Of a DNA stretch of 64,000 nt, positions 17,756 through 26,921 are shown in pieces. The notes beneath the pieces are model-generated. The model searched no databases. It was given only the letters and a program-made list of their open reading frames with translations, and was not told the origin of the DNA. The DNA is taken from contig NC_015125.1 in assembly GCF_000202635.1 (NCBI RefSeq), forward strand, positions 1,612,001-1,676,000, given 5' to 3'. The position numbers were made by a program, and so were the translations under genes. This DNA is from Microbacterium testaceum StLB037 (lineage in GTDB: Bacteria; Actinomycetota; Actinomycetes; Actinomycetales; Microbacteriaceae). Within the stretch, counting starts at the first letter, position 1. Each line of letters begins with the position of its first letter.

Positions 17756-17836
17756 CCGAGATCACACCTTCGTGCCGAGATGGCACGTATTTCGAGCGAA
17801 ATTGCGAGGGATCTCGCGCGGGACGTGTGATCTCGG
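17756..17836. promoter_or_regulatory. nested palindromes, putative regulator-binding or RNA-structure element
   Basis: Outer perfect 12-bp arms CCGAGATCACAC (17756-17767) and GTGTGATCTCGG (17825-17836) enclose two further inverted repeats: CGTGCC-N5-GGCACG (17771-17787) and ATTTCG-N2-CGAAAT (17789-17802). It lies about 115 bp before the aldehyde dehydrogenase start. It could be a multi-site operator for the GAF regulator or a structured leader. Confidence 0.6.
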
Positions 17837-17951
17837 GCGTCGTGCGCCGCCGCCCACCCCGTGCAACCCGATGCAACCTCCCCCGGCGTAGCGTCGGCGC
17901 ATCGCCGCCCGGAGCCTGCGCGGCGACTCATGACCGTCGAAGGAGACACGC

Positions 17952-19502
<1,551 letters not shown>

Positions 19503-19548
19503 TCGGCGGAGCCGGGGCCGCGGCGGGTGGCCTCGGCTCTCGTGACGT

Positions 19549-19574
19549 GACCCCCGGGTTCGCGCCCGGGGGTC
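19549..19574 (+). terminator. hairpin between aldehyde dehydrogenase and DUF779 gene
   Basis: Perfect 10-bp stem GACCCCCGGG / CCCGGGGGTC with a six-base loop and no U-tract. It lies 47 bp after the dehydrogenase stop and 143 bp before the next start, so it may be a full or partial terminator that lowers DUF779 expression. Confidence 0.6.
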
Positions 19575-19716
19575 GCACCGCCCGGTCGGTGCCGCTTCGG
19601 TGCCGCAACTCGCCTCGGCCGGGCCGAGGCTGCCGCGCGGCCTCTCGTCCCACTTATGGCGGGTTACGGGACCTCCAGCCGACACATTCTGGGACATGAA
19701 CCGAAAGGAGTGGGAC

Positions 19717-20103
19717 ATGACGACGCAGCTCTCCCGCGTGGACGTGACGGATGCCGCGGCCGCGCTGCTGCGCGACCTCACGGCCCAGCACGGCCCCCTG
19801 ATGTTCCACCAGTCCGGCGGGTGCTGCGACGGCAGTTCGCCGATGTGCTACCCGGTGGGGATGTTCCTGACCGGACCGAGCGACGTGCGCCTGGGCACCA
19901 TCGAGGTGGGTCTAGAGGAGCCGATCGAGGTCTTCATGTCGGAGTCGCAGTTCGAGTACTGGAAGTTCACGCACCTGACGATCGACGTCGTGCCGGGGCG
20001 CGGCGCGGGCTTCTCAGTCGAGGGGCCGACGGGGATGCGATTCCTCATCCGGTCGCGGATGCTGACGGAGGAGGAGGCGGTGGCGTTCGGGGTGGGTGCG
20101 TGA
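19717..20103 (+). CDS. DUF779 domain-containing protein
   Basis: A 128-residue protein of the DUF779 family, regularly encoded beside acetaldehyde dehydrogenases. It carries the cysteine cluster HQSGGCCDGSSPMCYP (residues 29-44) expected of this family, which may bind metal or sense aldehyde; the function has not been established as far as I know. Start ATG 19717 follows AAAGGAG at a good distance; an upstream in-frame ATG has no ribosome site. A strong terminator follows at 20157. It probably assists or regulates the aldehyde dehydrogenase upstream. Confidence 0.9.
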   Translation: MTTQLSRVDVTDAAAALLRDLTAQHGPLMFHQSGGCCDGSSPMCYPVGMFLTGPSDVRLGTIEVGLEEPIEVFMSESQFEYWKFTHLTIDVVPGRGAGFSVEGPTGMRFLIRSRMLTEEEAVAFGVGA

Positions 20104-20156
20104 CGTGGCGGGGACAGCAGGTGAGTAGTTGACGGCGCCCATCGAGGCACAAGGAG

Positions 20157-20186
20157 GGGCACCCCGGGCACCTTTCCGGGGTGCCC
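20157..20186. terminator. bidirectional terminator between convergent genes
   Basis: Perfect 11-bp inverted repeat GGGCACCCCGG / CCGGGGTGCCC with an 8-base loop including TTT. It separates the DUF779 gene (rightward) from the small membrane-protein gene ending at 20191 (leftward). Confidence 0.82.
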
Positions 20187-20190
20187 TGGG

Positions 20191-20466
20191 TCAGTTCTCT
20201 GTGCTATCGGCCGTCTTGAGTTGCCGTCGGGTGCGGTTTCTCATCATGGCGGTCACGGCGTACCCCAGACAGATACCTGAGGGCGCTAGGACAGCTTCGG
20301 GCGCGAGCGCCGCGGTGCTGAGAGCGGCGAAGCACACGGCGCTCACGCTGCCCCACAGGGCGCGGGAACTTCGCAGCTCGAGGGCCAAACCCGTACCCAC
20401 ACCGACGAGGTTCGCAAGCACGGTCACGACCACGGGGACGCGGAGGAACTCGAGGATCTCGTGCAC
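20191..20466 (-). CDS. small membrane protein, possible immunity partner
   Basis: A 91-residue hydrophobic protein with about three membrane segments (VPVVVTVLANLVGVGTGLAL; the alanine-rich middle; ICLGYAVTAMM) and a basic C-terminal tail. No family recognised. The start is GTG 20466, only three bases after the stop of the secreted-protein gene on the same strand, so the two form a coupled pair. A tiny multi-pass protein directly behind a secreted cysteine-containing protein is the usual arrangement of a bacteriocin and its immunity protein; this is inference only. Confidence 0.65.
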   Translation of the reverse strand: MHEILEFLRVPVVVTVLANLVGVGTGLALELRSSRALWGSVSAVCFAALSTAALAPEAVLAPSGICLGYAVTAMMRNRTRRQLKTADSTEN

Positions 20467-20469
20467 GGC

Positions 20470-21417
20470 TCAGCAGTACGTGTGTGAGATGGCGCCGGGC
20501 AGTGGGGCGACAACGATGTGCAGGCACCCTTTCGGCCGCAGTCTGTTCGCCGTGGCTGCCTGCACCTGCAGGTATCCCGACCAGAGACCGCACGCGAGTG
20601 TGAGTCTCTGGTTACGAGCGAGCGCGGCGCAGAAGGAAGCGGCGGCGGCGTAGTCCTTGATGCTCGCCGTCTCCGATCGGCTCAGGGTGAGACCCCAAGC
20701 GGCGTTGCGCCAGCCCCAGGTGGGGTCAGCGACGACCGGGTAGGCCGTGCTGGCCGTGGGGGTGACGATCTGTACCAGTCGATCGCCGCGCACCTCATAG
20801 TGCGTGGGCACCGACGCCCCTGTCGCGTCTGTGGCCCAGGGGGCATCGACGGGGACGAAGGCACCCTCGCTTCCGTTCTGCACGAAGCCGGCGTTGCCCG
20901 CGGAGTCGATGACCGCACGGAAGCCTTCCATGCCGAACGCAGCCTCATGAGTGGCATCTCGATCAGGGATCACCGTCTGCACCCGGGTGTCGCCGGACTC
21001 GAGGGTCTGGACAGCTACACTTGCGTCGCTCTCGCTCGGGTAGACGACGGTTCCGTCAGCGGTGGCCTCCGCGGCCGCGAGGTCGAGTCCGTTCGGCAGA
21101 GTGATGTTTGCCGAGATCTCGCGTCCGGCTACGTCGGCCGTCACCTCGATCGGCTGTGCAGGGTCAACGGGGATAGTGGTTGTGGCGTCAGGTGTGAACG
21201 TTTCGAAAGCAATGCCCGTCGCGCTCGCATCGACCGGCTGTGCGCCGTCGGGTGTGGCGCCCGCCACGAGCGCTGCGACGGCAGAAGGATCGGCCGTATC
21301 TACGCTGGTTTCTGCCGAGGCCGGTGTTGCCGAGAAGGCGACGACACAGCATGCGATTGCGGCGACGCTCACCTTCGACAGGAGCGCCGCCCGGTGGCGC
21401 GCGGTGAAGATTCTCAT
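20470..21417 (-). CDS. secreted protein with cysteine-containing C-terminal domain
   Basis: A 315-residue exported protein of unknown function. The signal peptide spans about residues 1-36 (basic RHRAALLSK, hydrophobic core, ATPASA cleavage site). The mature part has a long beta-rich region (about 40-245) rich in Thr, Val and Asp, then the junction YPVVADPTWGW. A compact 70-residue C-terminal domain follows, with four cysteines and clusters of Ala and Arg. This architecture recurs in secreted actinobacterial proteins of unknown role; the short C-terminal domain could be an antibacterial effector. Start ATG 21417 with GAAAGG upstream; the frame beyond it lacks coding signs. The upstream DNA is richer in A/T than the rest of the window. 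Confidence 0.75.
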   Translation of the reverse strand: MRIFTARHRAALLSKVSVAAIACCVVAFSATPASAETSVDTADPSAVAALVAGATPDGAQPVDASATGIAFETFTPDATTTIPVDPAQPIEVTADVAGREISANITLPNGLDLAAAEATADGTVVYPSESDASVAVQTLESGDTRVQTVIPDRDATHEAAFGMEGFRAVIDSAGNAGFVQNGSEGAFVPVDAPWATDATGASVPTHYEVRGDRLVQIVTPTASTAYPVVADPTWGWRNAAWGLTLSRSETASIKDYAAAASFCAALARNQRLTLACGLWSGYLQVQAATANRLRPKGCLHIVVAPLPGAISHTYC

Positions 21418-21929
21418 TGGATGCACCTTTCTACGACCACGATGTAGGCACGACGAGGTCACCGACATGACCGAGTGCAGACGATGGAAGGTCGCGGATA
21501 GGAGCATATTGAGATGCGCATGTTTACATGCAAGGTTGAAGAAAACTTCATCATCCGGAGTCGGTGTCACCCAAACGGACGACAACGCGAATTCGCCCAG
21601 AGGGTGACCCGCGGTGAGCTATCGCGCCGCTGCAGCCGCCCCGTTTCACAGTCGCCCGCACGGCATTCGCTGGATTCCGCCCGCCGGTCTTGCCGATCGC
21701 GCGCGACATGGCTTTTTCTCCGTTCCACGGCGACGTGCCCCGCGCGGAGTCGGCGATCTGGCCGCCGTCGCTGAGTAGTGAGCAGGCGTGAGCGGGCGAA
21801 CCTCACCACCAGCCGGGTGAAAACAGATCCCTGATGCTCCGTCGTCCGTGCTGTGCTCGCTAGCTTGTGGTGCCCCCGGGCCCGACGCCCGCTTCGAGGA
21901 ACGCGGGATTTCTGTGCGAGAGGTGCCCG
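21418..21929. other. A/T-richer spacer with operator-like palindrome and gene remnant
   Basis: 512 bp without an intact gene. GCATGT-TT-ACATGC at 21518-21531 is a 6-bp-arm inverted repeat about 100 bp upstream of the secreted-protein gene and may be an operator. Positions 21649-21774 hold a decayed response-regulator fragment. The section 21480-21560 is clearly less GC-rich than its surroundings, hinting at transfer or decay. Confidence 0.6.
21649..21774 (-). pseudogene. decayed copy of the 3' end of a LuxR-type response regulator
   Basis: Read on the minus strand this encodes the pieces DGGQIADSAR, then a scrambled 8-9 residue section, then AIGKTGGRNPANAVRATVKRG. The intact regulator at 22297-22902 has DGGSIADIAR ... 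AIGKTGGRNRADAVRVAVERG at its end. Over 21649-21710 the DNA matches the regulator 3' end with only scattered changes. The upstream half of the gene is missing, the helix-turn-helix core is corrupted by small deletions, and the frame does not stop at the expected place. This is a relic of a tandem duplication or of a second related regulator. Confidence 0.78.
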
Positions 21930-22244
21930 ATGAGGTTCACTGTTTGCCGTCGACGTGAGCTGAGGCGCGGACTCAGCGCCGATCGACTCTTCATGATGGT
22001 CTGTTCGTTCGCCATCTCGATCGGGGTGACAATCGTCGCCGCGCTCGCGCTCACCGCATTGGCGTTCGGTCAGGTCGTCACGATTCAGATTCCGCTCGTC
22101 GCGACGTTCCGTGGGTTCTCCGCAGAGGGCGGTGCACATGCCGTGACCGTGCAGGGATCGTGGGGCGGAGCGCTAGGAGTCATCCTTCTCCTCGCGACTC
22201 CTCTGTGTGCTGTTGCGATCGCTCACCGCGATGGCGGTAGCTGA
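21930..22244 (+). CDS. small two-helix membrane protein
   Basis: A 104-residue protein of unknown function. Two strong transmembrane helices are visible: residues about 22-48 (LFMMVCSFAISIGVTIVAAL) and 80-98 (GGALGVILLLATPLCAVAIA), with an extracytoplasmic loop between. The N-terminus is basic (MRFTVCRRRELRRG), favouring a cytoplasmic start. ATG 21930 was chosen for the GAGAGG eleven bases upstream rather than ATG-less upstream frame. It sits between a decayed regulator fragment and the intact two-component operon, separated from the latter by a convergent terminator. Confidence 0.62.
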   Translation: MRFTVCRRRELRRGLSADRLFMMVCSFAISIGVTIVAALALTALAFGQVVTIQIPLVATFRGFSAEGGAHAVTVQGSWGGALGVILLLATPLCAVAIAHRDGGS

Positions 22245-22255
22245 CTGATCGTCGG

Positions 22256-22286
22256 GTGTGGCTCCGGAACACGTGCGGAGCCACAC
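22256..22286. terminator. bidirectional terminator
   Basis: Perfect 11-bp inverted repeat GTGTGGCTCCG / CGGAGCCACAC with a nine-base loop, between the small membrane-protein gene (rightward) and the response-regulator operon (leftward). Confidence 0.85.
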
Positions 22287-22296
22287 CTAGCGAGGG

Positions 22297-22902
22297 CTAT
22301 AGCCACCCCCGCTCCACCGCCACCCGCACGGCATCCGCCCGATTCCGCCCCCCGGTCTTGCCGATCGCGCTCGACAGATGGTTCTTCACCGTCCCCTCGG
22401 ACAGATGGACCGTGCGCGCGATGTCCGCGATCGAGCCGCCGTCGCGCGCCGCGGAGAGCACGTCGGTCTCCCGCTCCGTGAGCGGTGAGTCACCCTGCGC
22501 GAGCGACTCCGCGGCGAGGGCCGGATCGACGACGCGGAGGCCGAGAGACACGCGCCGCACCGCATCGGCCAGCTCCGCGGCCGGAGTGTCCTTCACCACG
22601 AATCCCGACGCGCCGGCCTGCATGGCACGCGCCAGGTAGCCGGGGCGTCCGAAGGTCGTGACGATGAGGGCGCGGCATCCGGGAACCTCGGAACGAAGGA
22701 GGGATGCCGCGGCGATCCCGTCGATGCCGGGCATCTCGATGTCGAGCAGGGCGACGTCGGCTTCGGACGCTCGCGCGGCCTCGACCACCTCGTCGCCGCG
22801 GCCGACCTGCGCCACGACCTCGATGTCGTGCTCGAGACCGAGTAAGGCCGCAAGGGCGCCGCGCACGAGCGCCTGGTCATCGGCGATGAGGAGTCGGATC
22901 AC
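22297..22902 (-). CDS. LuxR/NarL-type response regulator (DesR-like)
   Basis: A 201-residue two-component response regulator. Receiver domain 1-120 with the acidic pocket IADDQ, phospho-acceptor Asp54 in LLDIEMPG, and K near KDTPA; the C-terminal LuxR helix-turn-helix is LTERETDVLSAARDGGSIAD ... GTVKNHLSSAIGKTGGRNRA. It starts with GTG 22902, coupled by a four-base overlap to the sensor kinase. The operon order ABC ATPase, permease, kinase, regulator matches DesKR-like and antibiotic-export systems, where the regulator controls the transporter. A decayed copy of its 3' end lies 520 bp downstream. Confidence 0.93.
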   Translation of the reverse strand: MIRLLIADDQALVRGALAALLGLEHDIEVVAQVGRGDEVVEAARASEADVALLDIEMPGIDGIAAASLLRSEVPGCRALIVTTFGRPGYLARAMQAGASGFVVKDTPAAELADAVRRVSLGLRVVDPALAAESLAQGDSPLTERETDVLSAARDGGSIADIARTVHLSEGTVKNHLSSAIGKTGGRNRADAVRVAVERGWL

Positions 22903-24002
22903 CAGGCCACCTTCACTTTGAATCCGCCCAGGTCGCTACGGCCGACAGTCAGACGGGCGCCGGACGTCTCTACCCGCTCCCGGAGGCCGGTCAGCCCCGA
23001 GCCCGTGGATGCCGTGGTCGAGGGGCCGCACCCGTCATCGGCCACCTCGATCGACCGTCCGTCGAGCCGCACTCGGCAGGCGGTGGCACCGGAGTGGCGG
23101 ATGACGTTCGTCACGGCTTCACGCACGACCCAGCCCGCGAGCTCGCGGCGGTCGGCGGGCACCTGTTCCGTCGTTCCGGGGAGGTCGGCGGAGACTCCGG
23201 CGCTCTCCAGCGCCGCCCGCGCGGCCGCGAGCTCTCCGCTGATGCTGACACCGCGATACCCGTGGACCGTCGTGCGGACGTCGGAGAGGGCGCCGCGAGC
23301 CAGCTGCTCGATCTGCGTGATCTCGTCGCGGGCGGCCGGGGAGCCGGCATCCAGGAGTCTTCCGGCCAGCTCCGCCTTGACGGTGATCACGGTGAGGGAG
23401 TGGCCGAGGATGTCGTGGACATCGCGCGCGACGCGGCCGCGTTCCTTCTCTGCGGCGAGTTCGGCGATCTGAGCCTGCGCGTCGCGGAGGCGCTCGAGGG
23501 TGGTGATGTTCTGCATGAAGCTGAACATCATGATCGAGATCGAGAGGATGATCGCTGAGTTGAGCACGCTCGTGAAGGTGTCGGCGCCGCTCCACTCCCC
23601 CACGGCGAACGAGAGGCCGCTCAGCACGCCCACGGTCGTCCACATGGTCCGGCGCCCCATGCGCGAGACAGCGACCGAGACGCCCACGAACGTCCACATC
23701 CACCGGACGTCGGCACCGAGCCACGGCCAGAGGGACAGGCTCAGAGCGAAGAGCGCCACGGGGGGAAGCAACCGGCGGCCGAACGACGGGGTGATGCGCG
23801 CGAGGGGTGCGGTCGCCATGAACAGCGCCGCGAACACGACGACGATCGCCGTTCCGACGACCCGCGGGGCCAGGCCCGGTTCTTCCCACAGGGTGAGCAG
23901 CGTCGGGAGGGTCCAGATCAGCGAGATCGAGGAACCGATCAGCCACCCGCGTTGAAACGGGCGACGGCCCGGAACGATCGCTCGTTCCGGGCCGGTCGTC
24001 AT
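22899..24002 (-). CDS. sensor histidine kinase (DesK-like)
   Basis: A 367-residue membrane kinase. About five transmembrane helices occupy residues 20-165, followed by a coiled linker (LRDAQAQIAELAAEKERGRV). The HisKA_3 dimerisation motif is ARDVHDILGHSLTVITVKAE, and the ATP-binding domain shows REAVTNVIRHSGA (N box) and ADDGCG (G1). Its partner is the LuxR-type regulator encoded next with a four-base overlap. Start: ATG 24002 preferred; an in-frame GTG at 24017 would add five residues. It lies 25 bp after the ABC permease stop. Probably senses membrane state or an envelope-active compound. Confidence 0.92.
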   Translation of the reverse strand: MTTGPERAIVPGRRPFQRGWLIGSSISLIWTLPTLLTLWEEPGLAPRVVGTAIVVVFAALFMATAPLARITPSFGRRLLPPVALFALSLSLWPWLGADVRWMWTFVGVSVAVSRMGRRTMWTTVGVLSGLSFAVGEWSGADTFTSVLNSAIILSISIMMFSFMQNITTLERLRDAQAQIAELAAEKERGRVARDVHDILGHSLTVITVKAELAGRLLDAGSPAARDEITQIEQLARGALSDVRTTVHGYRGVSISGELAAARAALESAGVSADLPGTTEQVPADRRELAGWVVREAVTNVIRHSGATACRVRLDGRSIEVADDGCGPSTTASTGSGLTGLRERVETSGARLTVGRSDLGGFKVKVAW

Positions 24003-24027
24003 GCTCACGTCGTTCACGATAGGCGTG

Positions 24028-24825
24028 TCACGCGCGCCGCGTGTCGCGACGGAAGAAGTACACGGTCCCCGCGATGAACACCGCGAGCCAGATGACCGCG
24101 TTGATCAGGGCGCCGAGGTCGAAGGCATCCCCCGTCAGAGGCGACCGGGCGAGCTCGCCGATGCCGTACACGGGCGTCAGCTTGCCGATCACCTGGAGGA
24201 AGTCGGGCATCGAGGACAGCGGGAAGAACAGGCCGCCGAGGAACGACAGCAGCACCACGGCGAGGCTCGTGATCTGCGCCGCGTTCTCGCCCGGCACCAT
24301 GTATCCGACCATGAGACCGAGCGTCGTGAACACCGCGCTGGCCAGGAGCCACGCCGCGAGACCCGTCACGATCCACTGCACGGGGGCGAGGGTCACGCCG
24401 GCGAAGGCGGCGACGGCGTAGGTGGCGATGACCGCGATGAGGCCGAACATCATGCCTGCCATCATCTTGACGACGACGTTGGCGACGGGGTTCAGCGGCG
24501 TGAGGCGCAGCTGGCGGCTCCAGCCCTGCGCGCGCTCGACCGCGACCGACGCCCCGGTCTGGGTCGCCGACATCATGGTTCCGTACATGGCCATCGAGAC
24601 CATGATGTAGGCGGCCACCGACACTCCCCCGGATGCCAACGGGGTATCGGTCAGCGGAACGTCGAGTGTCTGGAACCCCACGATGAAGAACATCAGCACG
24701 GGGAACGCGACCGTGAACAGGAGGCTGCGCGGGTTGCGGAGCTTGCGCATCAGCTCGATGCGGAGGTAGGTGAGCGTGAAGCCGCCGAAGGCGGGGACCG
24801 GGCGGTCGAGGGCGATGGCGGTCAT
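24028..24825 (-). CDS. ABC-2 type transporter permease
   Basis: A 265-residue integral membrane protein with six predicted helices, beginning after a cytoplasmic start (ELMRKLRNPRSLLFTVAFPV) typical of ABC-2 exporters. It pairs with the ATPase encoded upstream, the genes overlapping in ATGA. The exporter is in one operon with a DesK/DesR-like pair, so its expression is probably controlled by that system. Substrate unknown; lipids, peptides or drugs are the usual possibilities. Confidence 0.92.
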   Translation of the reverse strand: MTAIALDRPVPAFGGFTLTYLRIELMRKLRNPRSLLFTVAFPVLMFFIVGFQTLDVPLTDTPLASGGVSVAAYIMVSMAMYGTMMSATQTGASVAVERAQGWSRQLRLTPLNPVANVVVKMMAGMMFGLIAVIATYAVAAFAGVTLAPVQWIVTGLAAWLLASAVFTTLGLMVGYMVPGENAAQITSLAVVLLSFLGGLFFPLSSMPDFLQVIGKLTPVYGIGELARSPLTGDAFDLGALINAVIWLAVFIAGTVYFFRRDTRRA

Positions 24826-25751
24826 CGGACTGCTCCATTCAGGGCGGGCGCGGCGTTGTCGGCGGTGAGGGTGAGGAAGACGCTCTCGAGGTTCTGCGCC
24901 GTGATCTCCACGTCGCGCGCGTCCGTGGTGGTCAGCAGGTGGCGCGCGAGGGCGTCGGAGTCGCTCGTGCGGATGGCGACGCGCTCGCCGGCGGTCTCGA
25001 CCGAGTCGACGCCCGGGAGGGCCGCGAGTGCGGCGAGATCGGCATCCGGAAGCGTCGCGTGCACCATGCGACCGGACACGAGGTTCTTGATCTCGGACGT
25101 GGGGCCGTCGGCGACGATCTCTCCCCCGCGCATGAGCACGATGCGGTCGGCGTACTCGTCGGCCTCGTCGAGGTAGTGCGTCGCGAACATGACGGTGCGG
25201 CCACGGGCGGCATCCGCCCGGATCGCATTCCAGAACGAGCGGCGCGCCTCGACGTCCATGCCGGTGGTCGGCTCGTCGAGGATGAGCAGGGCGGGGTCGC
25301 TCACGAGCGCCATCGCAAAGCGCAGCCGCTGCTGCTCTCCACCCGAGCAGAGGCCGACGCGTCGGCTCGCCAGATTCCGGATGCCGGCCCGCTCGAGCGC
25401 TTCATCGACGGGACGCTTCTCGGCGAACAGGCTCGCCGTGAGCTCGACGGTCTCGCGGACGGTCAGGTCTTTCAACAGCCCACCCGTCTGCAGCACCGCG
25501 GAGACGAGACCCCGGGCGATCGCGCCGCGGGGGCTGTGCCCGAAGACGCTGATCGAGCCGGAATCGGGGGTGCTCAGACCGAGGATCATGTCGATCGTCG
25601 TGGTCTTGCCCGCGCCGTTCGGGCCGAGGAACGCGACGATCTCGCCCGGCTTGATCGAGAGGTCGATGCCGCGGACGGCATGAACGGAGCCGAAGCTCTT
25701 GACGACGCCCCGCGCGTCGATCGCGGCGGGAGTGGGGGTGGAGGAGGTCAT
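24822..25751 (-). CDS. ABC transporter ATP-binding protein
   Basis: A 309-residue ATPase. Walker A GPNGAGKTTT, a Q-loop region LQTGGLL, signature CSGGEQQRLR, Walker B LLILDEPTTGMD and the H-loop FATHYLDEA are all present. The C-terminal 80 residues form the regulatory extension seen in DrrA-type drug exporters (DUF4162-like). Start ATG 25751 places the fold correctly; CAGCAT lies six bases upstream, a weak version of the leaderless spacing. First gene of a four-gene operon with permease, kinase and regulator, all linked by short overlaps or a 25-bp gap. Confidence 0.94.
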   Translation of the reverse strand: MTSSTPTPAAIDARGVVKSFGSVHAVRGIDLSIKPGEIVAFLGPNGAGKTTTIDMILGLSTPDSGSISVFGHSPRGAIARGLVSAVLQTGGLLKDLTVRETVELTASLFAEKRPVDEALERAGIRNLASRRVGLCSGGEQQRLRFAMALVSDPALLILDEPTTGMDVEARRSFWNAIRADAARGRTVMFATHYLDEADEYADRIVLMRGGEIVADGPTSEIKNLVSGRMVHATLPDADLAALAALPGVDSVETAGERVAIRTSDSDALARHLLTTTDARDVEITAQNLESVFLTLTADNAAPALNGAVR

Positions 25752-25796
25752 GTCTTCATGCTGGCCGGAAGTCGGCCGCACGACCTCAGACTCCCG

Positions 25797-26921
25797 TCAC
25801 GTTGTGGGGGTGACGTTCGTCATGGGTGTGGGGCGGGTGCGGGGAATCAACGCGATGTCCCAGATGACTGCGGGCGCGCCCAGCATCCGTGCGGCGAGTC
25901 CGGCTCCGCCCCACGCAGAGAGGGACAGAGCCTCATCGGCCGTGGAGGAGCGCGTCCCTGTCAGGCGACGCTCGTGGGATCGCACGGTGACCTTGCGGCC
26001 ACTCCGCCACGTTCCGTCCGCGGCGAGTCGCCCTGAGACGCGTCGTCGAGAGGACGCCACTCGGGTGGTTCGCGGCGTTCCCCCCATGGTGAAAACTCTC
26101 AAGACGGCTGCGAAGAACACCACGAAGCACAGGGCGGGAACGACGACAGGTGAGAGGGCGGCGAGGACGAGCATCCCGCCGCCGTGATTCCACCGTCGGA
26201 TGCGACCGGCCGGCAGGCAGCACGCGACGACGACATTCGTGACGGTGGAGGCGGCGCAGAGCACCGTCGTGGCGATCAGGAGGGGCGCAGCCACCGGCCA
26301 CATACCGGCGAGGGGCTGCGGCGGAAGAAAGAAGGAGATGACGAAGGCGTCGAACCAGAGAGCCGCAGGCAGGAGCATCGCGCCGATCGCCAAGGAGGTC
26401 GGCGTCCCGGCATCGTCGAGACGCCGCCACAGGGCGGCGGTCAACGACAGAACCCACCACCCGCCGAGGGCGACGACCGTCGCCGCGACGACGGCGGACG
26501 GTGCCGGGATGCGGCTCACGGCGCCGATGATCAGGATGCCGAGGGGCAGGCCCACGAGGACGAAGGGCCAGAACCGGGCTCGGTGGTCGCTCCCACGGAA
26601 CGCGAAGGCCCGTGCGTAGCCCCGGACGGCGTCGAGGGCGAGCTTCCCCCACGTGATGCGTCGCATCCGAGCCACCCTCTGGTGCAGGGCCTCGCGCGCG
26701 GTGGGACGGCGGGGAGGAGGCGTCGGAGTGGACACGCGGTTCTCGGCGGCCTGGAACTGCGTCCAGATGCGCTCACGCGCCCGCGGGTCTTCGGGCGGAC
26801 CGAGCGCGCGCAGCTCCTCCAGGAGGTTTGCGATCTCCTCTCGCGCTTTGGCGGGATCGGAGAGCTGACTCGCGCGCTCCGCCCGCTGCACGATGCGGAC
26901 GTAGGGGGTCAGATCGGTCAC
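25797..26921 (-). CDS. DUF805-like membrane protein
   Basis: A 374-residue protein. A 70-residue helical N-terminus (VRIVQRAERASQLSDPAKAR) precedes a membrane domain of four or more helices. The DUF805 pattern is visible as YARAFAFRGSDHRARFWPF, with WRRLDDAGTP after the second helix. A basic cytoplasmic tail of about 90 residues follows. The GTG start overlaps the nuclease gene stop by four bases. The open frame extends far upstream through the nuclease gene, but that part is shadow. DUF805 proteins have no settled function; here coupling to a nuclease suggests a membrane-linked role in the same system. Confidence 0.78.
   Translation of the reverse strand: MTDLTPYVRIVQRAERASQLSDPAKAREEIANLLEELRALGPPEDPRARERIWTQFQAAENRVSTPTPPPRRPTAREALHQRVARMRRITWGKLALDAVRGYARAFAFRGSDHRARFWPFVLVGLPLGILIIGAVSRIPAPSAVVAATVVALGGWWVLSLTAALWRRLDDAGTPTSLAIGAMLLPAALWFDAFVISFFLPPQPLAGMWPVAAPLLIATTVLCAASTVTNVVVACCLPAGRIRRWNHGGGMLVLAALSPVVVPALCFVVFFAAVLRVFTMGGTPRTTRVASSRRRVSGRLAADGTWRSGRKVTVRSHERRLTGTRSSTADEALSLSAWGGAGLAARMLGAPAVIWDIALIPRTRPTPMTNVTPTT

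Larger units (their letters stand above)
17515..17951. other. repeat- and palindrome-rich control region before aldehyde dehydrogenase
   Basis: 437 bp without a gene. It contains a terminator (17528-17561), a 20-bp tandem array (17613-17742), a set of nested palindromes (17756-17836), a duplicated TGCAAC element near 17862-17877, and the Shine-Dalgarno GAAGGAG at 17937. The tandem unit is not divisible by three and no start context supports a protein. Confidence 0.75.

Noticed and set aside
14302..17949. Open frame of 1215 codons on the minus strand
   Set aside because: Only the last 344 codons (alcohol dehydrogenase) are coding. The rest is an antisense shadow of the GAF regulator gene and repeats, with arginine/alanine-rich low-complexity translation.
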